Translations under genes and position numbers: made by a program
In this document: positions 45,494-55,230 of the stretch, piece after piece
How the letters are laid out: every line of letters begins with the position of its first letter
Numbering within the stretch: the first letter of the stretch is position 1
Source of the DNA: an uncultured Bacteroidales bacterium
GTDB lineage: Bacteria; Bacteroidota; Bacteroidia; Bacteroidales; Paludibacteraceae
Direction of reading: 5' to 3'
Assembly: GCA_946185835.1 (NCBI GenBank)
Contig: CAMHKW010000007.1
Span: 1 to 64,000 of the forward strand
Length of the DNA stretch: 64,000 nucleotides
Notes under the pieces: generated by a model
Database searches by the model: none
The model's input: only the letters and a program-made list of their open reading frames with translations
Told to the model about the DNA's origin: nothing

Positions 45494-47998
45494 TTAATGT
45501 TTTCTGACTTCCACCACATACCAGCCTCTGGCAAGCTGTTCGGTGTCTATCGTATTTCTCTCCGCCGTCACCTGTGTTTCAAGCACTAAGCGTCCCGACA
45601 TATCGTATACTCTCACTGTAGCATCACCATTAAGTCCGTTGACCACAAGCGGCATATCTCCTACCAACCGGACACCATATCTGCTTCCATCTGAAGCAGA
45701 TACACTCGGCAGACGAGTATTATCCGGCTCATTGCCGTAATGCAGCCAGATACCGTCAAGAACCACATTATAGTCCTCACCCTTAACGGCATTGTCAAGG
45801 TAAATGGTGAAACTCTGAAGCTCTAACGGATATACACTTATGTCTTCCGAAGCCGAGAACACGCTGTCGAGATTGACAAACACCGACGACACAGTATTCA
45901 GTGGCAGCGACAGCGAGTCGAGCACAATGAGTTGAGCCTTGTCTGCCGTATTGGCTTGTATCATAAACGACATCTTCTTTATCGTCAGCGCACCGGGGTT
46001 CAAACGCAACTCTAACTTCTTGGGCAAGCTCCACAGCAGTACCGACCTCGACATTCGTATGTTGGCGTTTCTGCCTGATGTAAAAGAGAACGAGACGGCA
46101 GCCTTATTTGACTCGTTGATAGCAAACTGCGCATTCCACTTCGTCTCCGAAGCCTTCATCTGCCACTCTCCGAATGTCTCAACAAAGTCATCGACAAGCA
46201 ACGGACGGCTCTGGGGTATTTGCACTATCACCCCTAATCTGAGCTTTTTATCGCCTACAAAAGTCGACACCTCAGCTGTGCCGTTGGCAAGTCCACGGAC
46301 TATGCCTTCGTCAGTCACCTCACACACGTCTGCATTGTCAACACTCCATTTAAAGGCACGTGGCAACACCACTATGTCGTCGTTGCCGACAGTGGCAAGC
46401 ATCTCGATGCGATAGTCAGTATCGTCACTGATAAAGACAGTGTCTAACCTCAGACGTACCTCAGACTCGACCATTCGCACCTCTATATCGGTTGTAGCCT
46501 GACCATAAGTAGCACGCAACGTACCGTTACCCGTACATACAAAGTAACCATCGTCGGTTATGTAACCCGTCTGTTCCGAGCATTCCAATCTCACACCTTG
46601 CAAATCACGATCCACAAGCGTGCCATACTTATTATATGCAGCCCAGCGAGGCTTATACACGCCCCACTGAGGCAGCGTGATCTTCAAGTTCGTAGTCCTC
46701 AACTCCGTCACCTCTCTATCATCGGGCGCCGTGTTAACCACAAACAGTGAGTTGGCAACAGCACGAGGCGAGCCCTCGGTGGTTTTATTCTGTATCTGTC
46801 CGAAAAGGTTCATCTGAGCCGAACCGCCGCCATCCATACCCACAGCATAGGTGGCACCCACGTTCTGTAGCAGCGACGCCATCTCAGAAGTATAGTTACC
46901 CGGAGTAGCGCTCACCAACATCCACACGTAGTTACCCGCATCGTTAGTGGCAAGCATAGTACGAGGGTAGTTGCGGTTGTTGTAGTCCTCGTTATAGTTG
47001 CGAGAGGTCTGCTGACCGTCGAACAAGACAATAGCATTGCCCGTCACCATCTCACGTATGTCATACCGAGTGCCGTCCTGGCGAGTCTCACACACAAGGT
47101 TGATAGTCAGCTCGTCACCCTCCAACAGCTGATGAAGCTGCGACGATTGGTCGGCACGCAGGTTATCTAAGAAACGCTTGCCCGCACCACGACCTTGTAT
47201 CACCGCATAACCCGGCGCTATCGTCGTTCCACCCTTGGTATTGACGTCCGTCACAATAGCTTTCATCTCTTTGTTGATGCACCATTCGTCCTCTAAACGT
47301 ACCACTACCTCAGTGATGTCGTCAAGGGTACGTGTCGGCTTGCCGATATAGTGGTTGAAGATAACCAACTCGTCGTCGTTAGGTGTCACTCGTGTACGGT
47401 TGCAGTCGCGCAGCGGATAGCTCTCGTCTTCAATCTTCACATATCCTCCGTAACGCAGGTCGTCGATGATGGCACGCTTAGCTGCATCAATCATAAAGAA
47501 ACCGACTTCATGATTGGGGTCGTTGTCGGTACGCGCACCACGATTCCAATCCGACGGGTCACCTATCAACACACCATCGTGTGCCGTGCCCGAAAAAGGC
47601 TGACCTAACAAGCCCGTCCATATCCTTACAGCCTCCGGATTGCTGTTGATATTACCGCTCACCACCCAGAAGTTGCAGTTCACCGAACCTATCGGGCGAT
47701 GACCCACCGAGTCTAAACGCTCGTGAGCATCTACCATCAACTCGGTGCTACCCAACGAGTAGCGAGCCTGACACTCCTCCAAACGTATATAGGGATTAGT
47801 AAGGTCTACCTCCAACAGGTACATCCTATGTAAGATCGAACCCATCTGGATGTTAAACTGTGAATATATCGTCCCCGGACCCACTTGGTAGTGCTCCAAC
47901 GTGTCGACGGCATAGTCCTTACCGTTGATGTTCACAACCGACTGCGCTGAGACGGATGCAACCATCACCAATGCTAATAATGTCGCTTTTGCTCTCAT
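45494..47998 (-). CDS. Secreted phosphodiester glycosidase-family protein
   Basis: 834 aa from M-R-A-K-A-T-L-L-A-L-V with signal ending S-V-S-A-Q. The NAGPA domain (about 170-410) has G-M-D-G-G-G-S-A-Q-M-N, the family hallmark of enzymes that split sugar-phosphodiester bonds (human uncovering enzyme; bacterial teichoic acid or surface glycan targets). Then come Ig-like/BIG2-type sandwich domains (V-R-G-L-A-N-G-T-A-E-V-S-T-F-V) and a C-terminal type IX sorting domain (V-R-V-Y-D-M-S-G-R-L-V-L, ending W-Y-V-V-E-V-R-K). It should be outer-surface or released. Lies between two MFS transporters. Confidence 0.88.
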   Translation of the reverse strand: MRAKATLLALVMVASVSAQSVVNINGKDYAVDTLEHYQVGPGTIYSQFNIQMGSILHRMYLLEVDLTNPYIRLEECQARYSLGSTELMVDAHERLDSVGHRPIGSVNCNFWVVSGNINSNPEAVRIWTGLLGQPFSGTAHDGVLIGDPSDWNRGARTDNDPNHEVGFFMIDAAKRAIIDDLRYGGYVKIEDESYPLRDCNRTRVTPNDDELVIFNHYIGKPTRTLDDITEVVVRLEDEWCINKEMKAIVTDVNTKGGTTIAPGYAVIQGRGAGKRFLDNLRADQSSQLHQLLEGDELTINLVCETRQDGTRYDIREMVTGNAIVLFDGQQTSRNYNEDYNNRNYPRTMLATNDAGNYVWMLVSATPGNYTSEMASLLQNVGATYAVGMDGGGSAQMNLFGQIQNKTTEGSPRAVANSLFVVNTAPDDREVTELRTTNLKITLPQWGVYKPRWAAYNKYGTLVDRDLQGVRLECSEQTGYITDDGYFVCTGNGTLRATYGQATTDIEVRMVESEVRLRLDTVFISDDTDYRIEMLATVGNDDIVVLPRAFKWSVDNADVCEVTDEGIVRGLANGTAEVSTFVGDKKLRLGVIVQIPQSRPLLVDDFVETFGEWQMKASETKWNAQFAINESNKAAVSFSFTSGRNANIRMSRSVLLWSLPKKLELRLNPGALTIKKMSFMIQANTADKAQLIVLDSLSLPLNTVSSVFVNLDSVFSASEDISVYPLELQSFTIYLDNAVKGEDYNVVLDGIWLHYGNEPDNTRLPSVSASDGSRYGVRLVGDMPLVVNGLNGDATVRVYDMSGRLVLETQVTAERNTIDTEQLARGWYVVEVRKH

Positions 47999-48108
47999 CT
48001 TAGTATCATTTAGAAAAGTTTGAATGTTAGGTCTTATACTGAGCAACACCTGACCGCTGTCGACTATAAAGTCAAAAGCAGAGAGGTGTTGCAATTAATA
48101 TAGATATG

Positions 48109-49389
48109 TTATACCGGTATGTCTTTGTTCACATTCTTCGAGCCTGCAACGGCGTAGAACAAGATATAAGCCACACCTATCAAAGGCACAATATAAGAAT
48201 AGAGGAAGCCTTGTCCGCCGGCTACGGCAAACACATCAGCCATTCCGCTTTGTATCAACGGCACTATGCCACCGCCTACTACCATCATCATGAAGATTCC
48301 CGATGCCGCAGCGGTATATTTGCCAAGACCCTCTACTGCCATGTTGAAGATACTTCCCCACATCACCGAGGTGCACAGACCGCACAGCACAAGCAACAAC
48401 GCTGCCAACGGAACATCACCCATCTCAAACGAACCATTGATAGGCATTCGAACGGTCGCCTCGTTGCCAAAGAACATAGACACAAGCATAAGGCATATAG
48501 CTATCGATGCCACTGTCGATACCATCGCACGACTCGAAACCTTGCTGCCTATCAAGCTGCCGATAAAACGACCCACAAGCATCAGCAACCAATACAAACC
48601 GGCTATATATGTGGCAGTACGATAAGGCAATGCCTTACCTACCTCAACATCAGAAAGATATGAAATCAGAGTACCCGGAATTCCTACTTCTACACCTACG
48701 TAGAAGAAAATGGCTACCGCGCCCAAAACAAAATGACGGAACGACCAAGCACTATGCTCGAACTTAGTGTCCTCTGTTACACGGTTGGGCTCGGCAATAG
48801 GAGCGAAGAAGATTATCGCAAACACTAAAACGAACACACCCATTGCTACATAAAGCACGGGGTTGACATCGGTAATGGTCTTGCCCTTGAGCGACTCACC
48901 AATGATAGCACCTACCACCATCGGAGTCAACGTGCCCGACAAAGAGTTCAGTGTGCCACCAATCATATTCAGCTGATTACCACGATTGCCACCACCTCCT
49001 AAAAGGTTAAGCATAGGGTTGACAACAGTATTGAGCATACATACCGAGAAGCCGCTTATGAAAGCACCTATCAGGTACACCACAAAACTATTCGACACTC
49101 CCGACAGATACTGCACAAAGATACCTAACAGTCCCACGCCGATAGCAATCAATGCCGTACGCTTGTAGCCCATGCGAGTAAGTAATACACCGGCAGGGAT
49201 ACCCATCACAAGGTAAGCTGCAAAGTTCATCATGTTACCAAGCATGCCCATTATGTTACTCGAGTTCTCAAGAGACTTCTCCCATATCTCGCCTACAGGG
49301 GCGGCTAAGTTAGTAACGAAAGATATCATTGCATACAGCAGCATCATTGCAATGATAGTAATTACAGTTGTTGATTTGTTGTTTGACAT
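48109..49389 (-). CDS. FucP/GlcP-like MFS sugar transporter
   Basis: 426 aa, twelve helices. L-G-N-M-M-N-F-A-A-Y-L-V-M-G-I-P-A-G, G-Y-K-R-T-A-L-I-A-I-G and N-P-M-L-N-L-L-G-G fit the FucP-related group (fucose, glucose or GlcNAc/H+ symport). It precedes the glycosidase gene by 110 bp on the same strand, so sugar released by that enzyme is a reasonable substrate guess. Its promoter lies at 49471-49501. Confidence 0.85.
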   Translation of the reverse strand: MSNNKSTTVITIIAMMLLYAMISFVTNLAAPVGEIWEKSLENSSNIMGMLGNMMNFAAYLVMGIPAGVLLTRMGYKRTALIAIGVGLLGIFVQYLSGVSNSFVVYLIGAFISGFSVCMLNTVVNPMLNLLGGGGNRGNQLNMIGGTLNSLSGTLTPMVVGAIIGESLKGKTITDVNPVLYVAMGVFVLVFAIIFFAPIAEPNRVTEDTKFEHSAWSFRHFVLGAVAIFFYVGVEVGIPGTLISYLSDVEVGKALPYRTATYIAGLYWLLMLVGRFIGSLIGSKVSSRAMVSTVASIAICLMLVSMFFGNEATVRMPINGSFEMGDVPLAALLLVLCGLCTSVMWGSIFNMAVEGLGKYTAAASGIFMMMVVGGGIVPLIQSGMADVFAVAGGQGFLYSYIVPLIGVAYILFYAVAGSKNVNKDIPV

Positions 49390-49470
49390 AGATATTAAAT
49401 TTTAATGAATATATTCGTAATAGATATCTCGTAGCGTTTCACCATCTCGCATCCTGTCGATGCGAGCATG

Positions 49471-49501
49471 CAAAGATACGATTTTTTTTTCATACACCAA
49501 T
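49471..49501 (-). promoter_or_regulatory. Promoter of the MFS/glycosidase genes
   Basis: Minus strand ATTG (complement of 49498-49501), 19 bp, TATCTTTG (complement of 49471-49478); about 80 nt to the ATG. Confidence 0.6.
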
Positions 49502-49518
49502 ATATTATCTTCAAAAAA

Positions 49519-51864
49519 CTACAGAAGCCACTGCTTCAAGAAGTTCCACTTTCGGCAGAACAGATGTCGGTAGTTGCTCCTTTTCCTTAGGAAATGGTTG
49601 TCGTCGGGATAAATCTGCATGTCGAACTGCACACCTGCCTCCACCAACGCATCTACTAATTTCCAAGCCTGCTGACAATGTACGTTGTCGTCTGCCACGC
49701 CATGACACAGCAGCAGCCTGCCATTAAGCGAACCGGCACGCGACAACAGCGAAGCATTGTCGTAGCCACCATCGTTATACTCAGGATGACGCATAAAACG
49801 CTCAGTATATGCCGAGTCGTAAAGTCTCCAATCGGTCACCGGAGCCACCGCAATACCGCAACGGTATACTGCGTCAGGCTCCATCATCGCACGTATCGAC
49901 ATATACCCGCCATAGCTCCAACCATAGATACCGATACGCTCGGCATCGATAAAGTCGAACCTACTCATATAGCGGGCTGTCGACACTTGGTCTTCTGCCT
50001 CAAGCTGACCCAGATTCATATATGTACGCTCTTTCCATTCTCTTCCGCGAGCCGCGGTGCCACGAGGGTCGGCACACACCACCACTATACCCTGCTTGGC
50101 AAGGAAATACTCCCAGTCGGGCTTCCATATGTCAAGCACCTGCTGCGATGCCGGACCGGAATATTGAACCTGCAACAACGGATAACGCCTGTCACTTTTC
50201 AGCTCCGATAAGTCAACTCCGTTGCCTTCAGCTATTTGCGACTCTAACGCATCCGGCAGTAGTATCCAAGCATTCAGACTATCACCACGCTCTGTGGCAA
50301 ATCTGAAAAAACGCTTTTTTGAGAAATGCTCAGCCTCGAACATCTGCTCACGCTCCTCATTCGAAAGCAACACGCACACTCTCTTTCCCTGAGACGTGTA
50401 TAAGGTATATCTGTTAGCTGTCGTCACCGACTGATAGCAGTCGACAAAATACTTGTACGTTGCCGAGAAAGTGGCGCGGTGCGTGCCCGTCTCGGCTGTG
50501 AGTCGCTGTAATTTGTTTTTCTTCACATTAAGTGCATACACATATCGGGTCATGGGGTCAGTCGACGCTGCCTGATAATATAAAGTCTGCGTTCCTGCAT
50601 CGAAACCGTATACACATGTCACATCATAACTGCCGGTCGTCAGCTGGCGAAGTTTCTGACCTGTTTGCGAATATAGGTAGACATGGCGGTAACCTTCTGT
50701 CTCGTTAACCACTATCATGTTACCATCATCAAGCATCTGCCATTCGTCAAGTTGCTCGTAGTCGACATAACCCGCCTTGTTCTCCTCGGTATATACCAAC
50801 TCCGACACCATCGACCGACCGCCCGCAACAAACATCTCAAGTTTATTCTGATTCCGATTCAAACGGAAGACTGCTAACTTATCATCAGCGGGCAGCCACT
50901 GCAAACGCGGGATATACACGTCATCGGCATCGCCTAAATCTACCGTCTTGAGCGACTTATACTGAGTGTCGTACACCACTACCTTAGCCTTGGCATTGGG
51001 CTTTCCTGACTTCGGATATTTCAGCGACAGCTCTTCAGGGTAGTCGCCTGCGAGGTATTCCTGCCACCTGAACTCGGGAACTTCACTCTCATCAAGCCGG
51101 ACAAAAGCAAGCAGACGCGAGTCAGGTGAGAACGCAAACATACAAGTCGTCGAGAACTCCTCCTCATACAGCCAGTCCGGAGTGCCATTGATGACCTTAC
51201 CTACGCTGCCATCTGTCGTCACTGCCACCTCAGTGCCGAAATCGAGCTTATGAATATGCAGGTTGTTATCTCGAGAGAATGCTATGTAACGACCATTGGG
51301 AGAAAACACCGGACTAATCACCGGCATGCGGTCTGACAAAGGCTTCAGTTCGCGACGTTCAATATTATATATGTACCAGTCGGCTGTAAAACTCCGGCGA
51401 TATACCGACTTGCGGTTTCTGTACACCAATAGATGACGCCCCGTAGGCGATAGCACAAAGCCTTCTATGTCGTCTAACTTAAGCAACTTAGTGTTGTTGA
51501 CATCGAAAAGAGTATCAGTCAACTCTCCGGTCTTGTACGAATAAGCTTTGATGACACCATCTTCGAGTTGAGCATACCGCTCGCCGTCTGGCAGATTGGT
51601 ATACGACGGCAAAGTGCGTGCCTTGTACTTACCACCTATCAGGTCTGCCAACATCTCAGGCATCTCACTGCCTGACACCTCAATGCCGGACTTCTCAATG
51701 CCTGACCTCTCGCTACCTGACCTATCAATGCCTGACACCTCACGACCGGACCTCTCGCTACATAACATCTCAATGCCGGACCTCTCGCTACCGGCGTTGT
51801 CAGCGCCAAAAGCACTCATTGCTAAAGCAATCGTTATCGTCAAAAACAAACTTCTGTATTTCAT
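49519..51864 (-). CDS. DPP-IV-like S9B prolyl peptidase
   Basis: 781 aa. Signal peptide ends M-S-A-F-G-A. An eight-bladed propeller region (about 80-500) with the double-glutamate segment W-L-Y-E-E-E-F that holds the substrate N-terminus, then the hydrolase domain: G-W-S-Y-G-G (Ser), V-A-D-D-N-V-H (Asp) and D-D-N-H-F (His). It removes X-Pro dipeptides or tripeptides outside the cytoplasm, as DPP IV or PtpA do in Porphyromonas. Odd: residues about 25-69 are nine pentapeptides of the pattern G-(S/I)-E-x-S from a 15-bp tandem repeat, a spacer absent from the family. Confidence 0.93.
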   Translation of the reverse strand: MKYRSLFLTITIALAMSAFGADNAGSERSGIEMLCSERSGREVSGIDRSGSERSGIEKSGIEVSGSEMPEMLADLIGGKYKARTLPSYTNLPDGERYAQLEDGVIKAYSYKTGELTDTLFDVNNTKLLKLDDIEGFVLSPTGRHLLVYRNRKSVYRRSFTADWYIYNIERRELKPLSDRMPVISPVFSPNGRYIAFSRDNNLHIHKLDFGTEVAVTTDGSVGKVINGTPDWLYEEEFSTTCMFAFSPDSRLLAFVRLDESEVPEFRWQEYLAGDYPEELSLKYPKSGKPNAKAKVVVYDTQYKSLKTVDLGDADDVYIPRLQWLPADDKLAVFRLNRNQNKLEMFVAGGRSMVSELVYTEENKAGYVDYEQLDEWQMLDDGNMIVVNETEGYRHVYLYSQTGQKLRQLTTGSYDVTCVYGFDAGTQTLYYQAASTDPMTRYVYALNVKKNKLQRLTAETGTHRATFSATYKYFVDCYQSVTTANRYTLYTSQGKRVCVLLSNEEREQMFEAEHFSKKRFFRFATERGDSLNAWILLPDALESQIAEGNGVDLSELKSDRRYPLLQVQYSGPASQQVLDIWKPDWEYFLAKQGIVVVCADPRGTAARGREWKERTYMNLGQLEAEDQVSTARYMSRFDFIDAERIGIYGWSYGGYMSIRAMMEPDAVYRCGIAVAPVTDWRLYDSAYTERFMRHPEYNDGGYDNASLLSRAGSLNGRLLLCHGVADDNVHCQQAWKLVDALVEAGVQFDMQIYPDDNHFLRKRSNYRHLFCRKWNFLKQWLL
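51666..51800. repeat. Nine 15-bp repeats at the peptidase N-terminus
   Basis: Nine units of the type CTCAATGCCGGACCT with base changes, all of 15 bp, so frame is kept. They code the G-x-E-x-S spacer just after the signal peptide. They resemble the GACATCCCCTCTGCC units at 9995-10070 in length and core (TGCCG-AC). Confidence 0.9.
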
Positions 51865-51911
51865 AGTGTTATATTATTTTGTCTTTTATTATTTCGACCT
51901 CTCACCATCCC

Positions 51912-52050
51912 ATTCTCGTTTTTATAAACACGGCAATTGCATTGCCGTGCCCCACATCGTCCTCCTCCATGAGACAAGTCAAAGTCTCGCCCCCCCCCGC
52001 ACAACCTTTCTCGTTTTTATAAACACGGCAATTGCATTGCCGTGCCCCAC
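51912..52050. repeat. Two copies of the CACGGCAAT hairpin repeat
   Basis: The 200-bp gap is filled by two copies of a repeat that starts TTCTCGTTTTTATAAA and holds a 9-bp stem, CACGGCAAT with ATTGCCGTG around TGC (51929-51949 and 52024-52044). Between them is GAGACAAGTCAAAGTCTCG and a run of nine C. Confidence 0.95.
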
Positions 52051-52065
52051 CAAATCATTCAATCA

Positions 52066-53370
52066 TTACTCTTTCAGCCTCAGAAATCCTATTCCGAACC
52101 TCTCCACCGCAGCTCTCTCTAACTCTTCGCGGTGCGAGGGGTCAGCTATGGATATCAGCAGCTTGGCTCTCTGAGCCAAACTCTTGCCTCTGAGGTATAC
52201 TATTCCGTGTTCGGTCACTACATATTGCGTCTGAAAACGTGTCGTCACCACGCCGGCTCCGGGAGCGAGCCTTGCTACTATCTTCGAACGTTGTTTGTTT
52301 GTCATCGACGGCAAGGCTATAAAGCATTTGCCACCCTCGCTCAGCGACGCGCCGTACATAAAGTCGTGCTGTCCGCCCACACCCGATATTATCGTCTCAC
52401 CTATCGAGTCGGCACAAACCTGACCTGTCAGGTCTACCTCTACTGCCGAGTTGATAGCCATAGCACGAGGGTTCTGACGGATATTCTGGGGGTCGTTGGT
52501 CCATGCCACGTCACGTATCACGAAGTCGCGGTTCGAGTCGATAAAGTCATACAGATGCCGCGAACCCAGCACCAGCGAGCCAACCGACTTACCCGGCAGC
52601 AACCGTTTTTGGGAGTTATCTATCACACCACTCTCTATCAACGGAAGCACTCCGTCAGTGATGGCTTCGGTATGCAAACCTAAATGCCGGTGGTCGTGAA
52701 GAGCATCTATCACGGCATTGGGTATGCCCCCCACTCCTATCTGCAATGTAGCACCGTCGGGTATCTGCTCGGCTATATATCTGCCTATACGACGCTCTAT
52801 GTCGTTGGGAACAGGCGTAGGCACCTCTACCAACGGCTCGTCGCCGCGACAGACAGCCGTCAGCTTGCTCACATGTATCACAGGGTCGCCGAAAGTGCGA
52901 GGCATATATTTGTTTACCTGAGCTATTATCTTCTTCGAACACTCTGCACCCGAAAACGCTATGTCGGCGGAGATACCAAACGAGCAATAGCCATCCTCGT
53001 CCGGCTCACTCACGTTCAGAAACGTCACGTCGACAGGTACTATGCCCTCGCGAAACAACGCAGGCACCTCGCCAAGAAAACATGGGATGGTGTCAGCCAC
53101 GCCCTCGCGCATCGCACGGCGCATGTTGTTTGCCACGAAGATGTTAAGTGCCTGAAACGAGTCTATCAACTCACGACGAGCGTATGGTGCATCTTCCCTA
53201 TCAACGCCAAAGCCGGTGATGATCTTCACATCACGAAGCTCAGAGGCGCGACGCGTCAGAGCACGAAGCAACACATTAGGGATAGAAGTACTACCCTGCA
53301 CCACAATCGTCTCGCCTGAGACCACATGACTCACCGCCTCGTCGGCTGACACATAATGAAGCTCTTGCAT
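52066..53370 (-). CDS. Acetyl-CoA hydrolase/4-hydroxybutyrate-type CoA transferase
   Basis: 434 aa, the size of the AbfT/Cat2-like group. It moves CoA between acetate, butyrate or hydroxy-acids. Two similar halves: the first with V-V-Q-G-S-T-S-I-P, the second with L-Q-I-G-V-G-G-I-P-N-A-V and the catalytic Glu in H-T-E-A-I-T-D-G; G-V-G-G-Q-H-D-F is the CoA loop. Useful in fermentation to acetate, succinate or butyrate. Stands alone, with long repeat-filled gaps on both sides. Confidence 0.9.
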   Translation of the reverse strand: MQELHYVSADEAVSHVVSGETIVVQGSTSIPNVLLRALTRRASELRDVKIITGFGVDREDAPYARRELIDSFQALNIFVANNMRRAMREGVADTIPCFLGEVPALFREGIVPVDVTFLNVSEPDEDGYCSFGISADIAFSGAECSKKIIAQVNKYMPRTFGDPVIHVSKLTAVCRGDEPLVEVPTPVPNDIERRIGRYIAEQIPDGATLQIGVGGIPNAVIDALHDHRHLGLHTEAITDGVLPLIESGVIDNSQKRLLPGKSVGSLVLGSRHLYDFIDSNRDFVIRDVAWTNDPQNIRQNPRAMAINSAVEVDLTGQVCADSIGETIISGVGGQHDFMYGASLSEGGKCFIALPSMTNKQRSKIVARLAPGAGVVTTRFQTQYVVTEHGIVYLRGKSLAQRAKLLISIADPSHREELERAAVERFGIGFLRLKE

Positions 53371-53873
53371 ATCGTGTTTAGTATTTGGTGTTTAGTGCTT
53401 AGCGGGTACGCCGGTTTGTAACCGCCGGTTTGTTTATGGTTTAGCAGATGCTCCGGTTTGTAACCGCCGGTTTGTTTAGTGTTGAGTGGGTGCGTCGGTT
53501 TGTAACCGGCGGTTTGTGTTTAGTGTTTAGCGAGTGCGCCGGTTTGTAGCCCCGTCGCTCCCCGCACAACTATTCTCGTTTTTATAAACACGGCAATTGC
53601 ATTGCCGTGCCCCACCATCCTCCTCCATGAGACGAGTCAAAGCCCCGTCGCCCCCCGCACAACCATTCTCGTTTTTATAAACACGGCAATTGTATTGCCG
53701 TGCCCCACCATTTCTCCTCCATGAGACGAGTCAAAGCCTCGTCTCTACCCCCCTACACCACACACGACTTATAGCAACCCTGTTCTAATTCGCTTTTTTT
53801 TACTTGCGAAACATAAATTAATTATTCGGAACGCCATGGCCATGCTGTTAGATGTTAGAACGCCACGCCCTTA
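53371..53873. repeat. 500-bp repeat-filled gap
   Basis: No gene. From 53398 to about 53555 are four degenerate units of TTTAGTGTTTAGCGGGT followed by CCGGTTTGTAACCG; then two copies of the TTCTCGTTTTTATAAA/CACGGCAAT repeat (stems at 53589-53609 and 53682-53702, the second with a TGT loop), each followed by a second hairpin (GAGACGAG with CTCGTCTC at about 53723-53745). At 53838-53870 lies a GTTAGATGTTAGA copy with words GCATGGC and GCGTGGC in the opposite sense. Confidence 0.9.
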
Positions 53874-55199
53874 TCATCTCCCGAAGTCGGCATTGAAAGC
53901 TGCCAACCGACGGTCGAGTTCCTCATATTGGTCATCACCAATACCCGACGCACACCCTCTTAGACCCTCTCGCTTCGCACCGGTCAGCGACAGCGATATC
54001 GCAGATACACCATAGTATATCAACTTATTGAGCAGTTTCTCACCCGTCCAGTCTTTATAGCCGAAGGTAAAGAAGAAGCCGTTGCCTACCTCCTTATCCT
54101 CTGCATCCTTATCGTAAACAACATGAAATCCGTTTCTGAGCATTATCTCTTTCACTTTGGCTGCGCGACGCTCATATTCGCGCGTCTTATTCACGAAGTC
54201 GAGGCGTCCCTGACATGCGGCGCGCATCATGGCAGCGAAGCCGTACTGTACCGAATGACACACGCCCGACGATAAAGCATACAACGTGACGTACGAGATA
54301 GTGCGCAACAGCTCGCCATCGTTACCATAACGCTGTGCTAAACGGTGGAACTTACGCCTGCCTAACACAGGATTGATGGCTATCATACCCACACGCTGAC
54401 CGGCATAAGAAAACATCTTCGACGAAGATATCAGATGAATGCAGTTATTGGTATAATGTCCCACAGACGGCTGATACGGCGGCTCGTATGGTGTGCCCCG
54501 CTTTTCGCGGAAGTCCATATTCAGATATGCCAGATCCTCGAACACCAATACGTTATACTTAGTAGCCAAACGCCCTATCACCTCAAGCTCCGACTCGGTC
54601 AGGCACATCCACGAGGGGTTGTTGGGGTTCGAAAACAATATCGCTGCCACACGCCGGGAACTCAGGTGCCGTTCGAGCTCATCGTGAAGACGATCACCCC
54701 TGAAATCTGCCACATCGAAACTGTCGACTTTCACACCTATCACCTTACACTGCATCTTCTGAACAGGAAAACAAGGGTCGATAAACAATATGGTATCGCG
54801 GTCGGAGAAGAGTTGTGAGGCTGTGAGGTTCAGTGCAAAAGCCGCCTGCATCGAACCTACGGTAGGCAATATATACTTCTCAGGTATGTCGAGGTTGATA
54901 AAAGCCTTCACGAACTCTGACCCCCAGTGTTTGACTTCAGGGATACCCGTGATGAGCGGATAATGCGAGCCGCAACCGGCAAGCAGGGCCTCATGCTCCG
55001 CTTGTATACCGATCTGCTCCGCCTGCAAACCCGGCTCACCAAGCTCCATGTGAATAAACTTCTCGCCGGTGGCGCGTTCTATCTCTGCCACCACTCCGAC
55101 GAGTTGCCGGATAGAGGCATTGCCGAGCTCTTTGGCATTTCGCAGCCCGAAATCCAAACAGGTGTTGTCGACAAGGTTCTTGTTCAAAGGGAAAGACAT
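53874..55199 (-). CDS. Class I/II PLP aminotransferase
   Basis: 441 aa from M-S-F-P-L-N-K-N; the longer frame starts inside repeats. Fold-type I: the PLP lysine in S-S-S-K-M-F-S-Y-A-G-Q-R-V-G, the cofactor-binding N in S-N-P-N-N-P-S-W, D/Y in F-E-D-L-A-Y, and substrate arginine near the C-terminus. An early M-E-L-G-E-P-G-L motif and C-terminal S-L-S-L-T-G-A-K-R-E-G. It is not DapL and not a clear AspC; substrate unknown. The gap to dxr is repeat-rich. Confidence 0.85.
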   Translation of the reverse strand: MSFPLNKNLVDNTCLDFGLRNAKELGNASIRQLVGVVAEIERATGEKFIHMELGEPGLQAEQIGIQAEHEALLAGCGSHYPLITGIPEVKHWGSEFVKAFINLDIPEKYILPTVGSMQAAFALNLTASQLFSDRDTILFIDPCFPVQKMQCKVIGVKVDSFDVADFRGDRLHDELERHLSSRRVAAILFSNPNNPSWMCLTESELEVIGRLATKYNVLVFEDLAYLNMDFREKRGTPYEPPYQPSVGHYTNNCIHLISSSKMFSYAGQRVGMIAINPVLGRRKFHRLAQRYGNDGELLRTISYVTLYALSSGVCHSVQYGFAAMMRAACQGRLDFVNKTREYERRAAKVKEIMLRNGFHVVYDKDAEDKEVGNGFFFTFGYKDWTGEKLLNKLIYYGVSAISLSLTGAKREGLRGCASGIGDDQYEELDRRLAAFNADFGR

Positions 55200-55230
55200 G
55201 GTATTATTGAGTTTAGTGTTTAATATTGAG

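Noticed and set aside
51990..51999. C9 and C10 runs as G-quadruplex or phase-variable tracts
   Set aside because: The runs at 51990 and 62141 lie between genes and not near a start codon or promoter; no effect can be argued from sequence.
51596..52174. 192-aa plus-strand ORF opposite the S9 peptidase N-terminus
   Set aside because: It is the antisense of the 15-bp repeats and runs through two dispersed hairpin elements.
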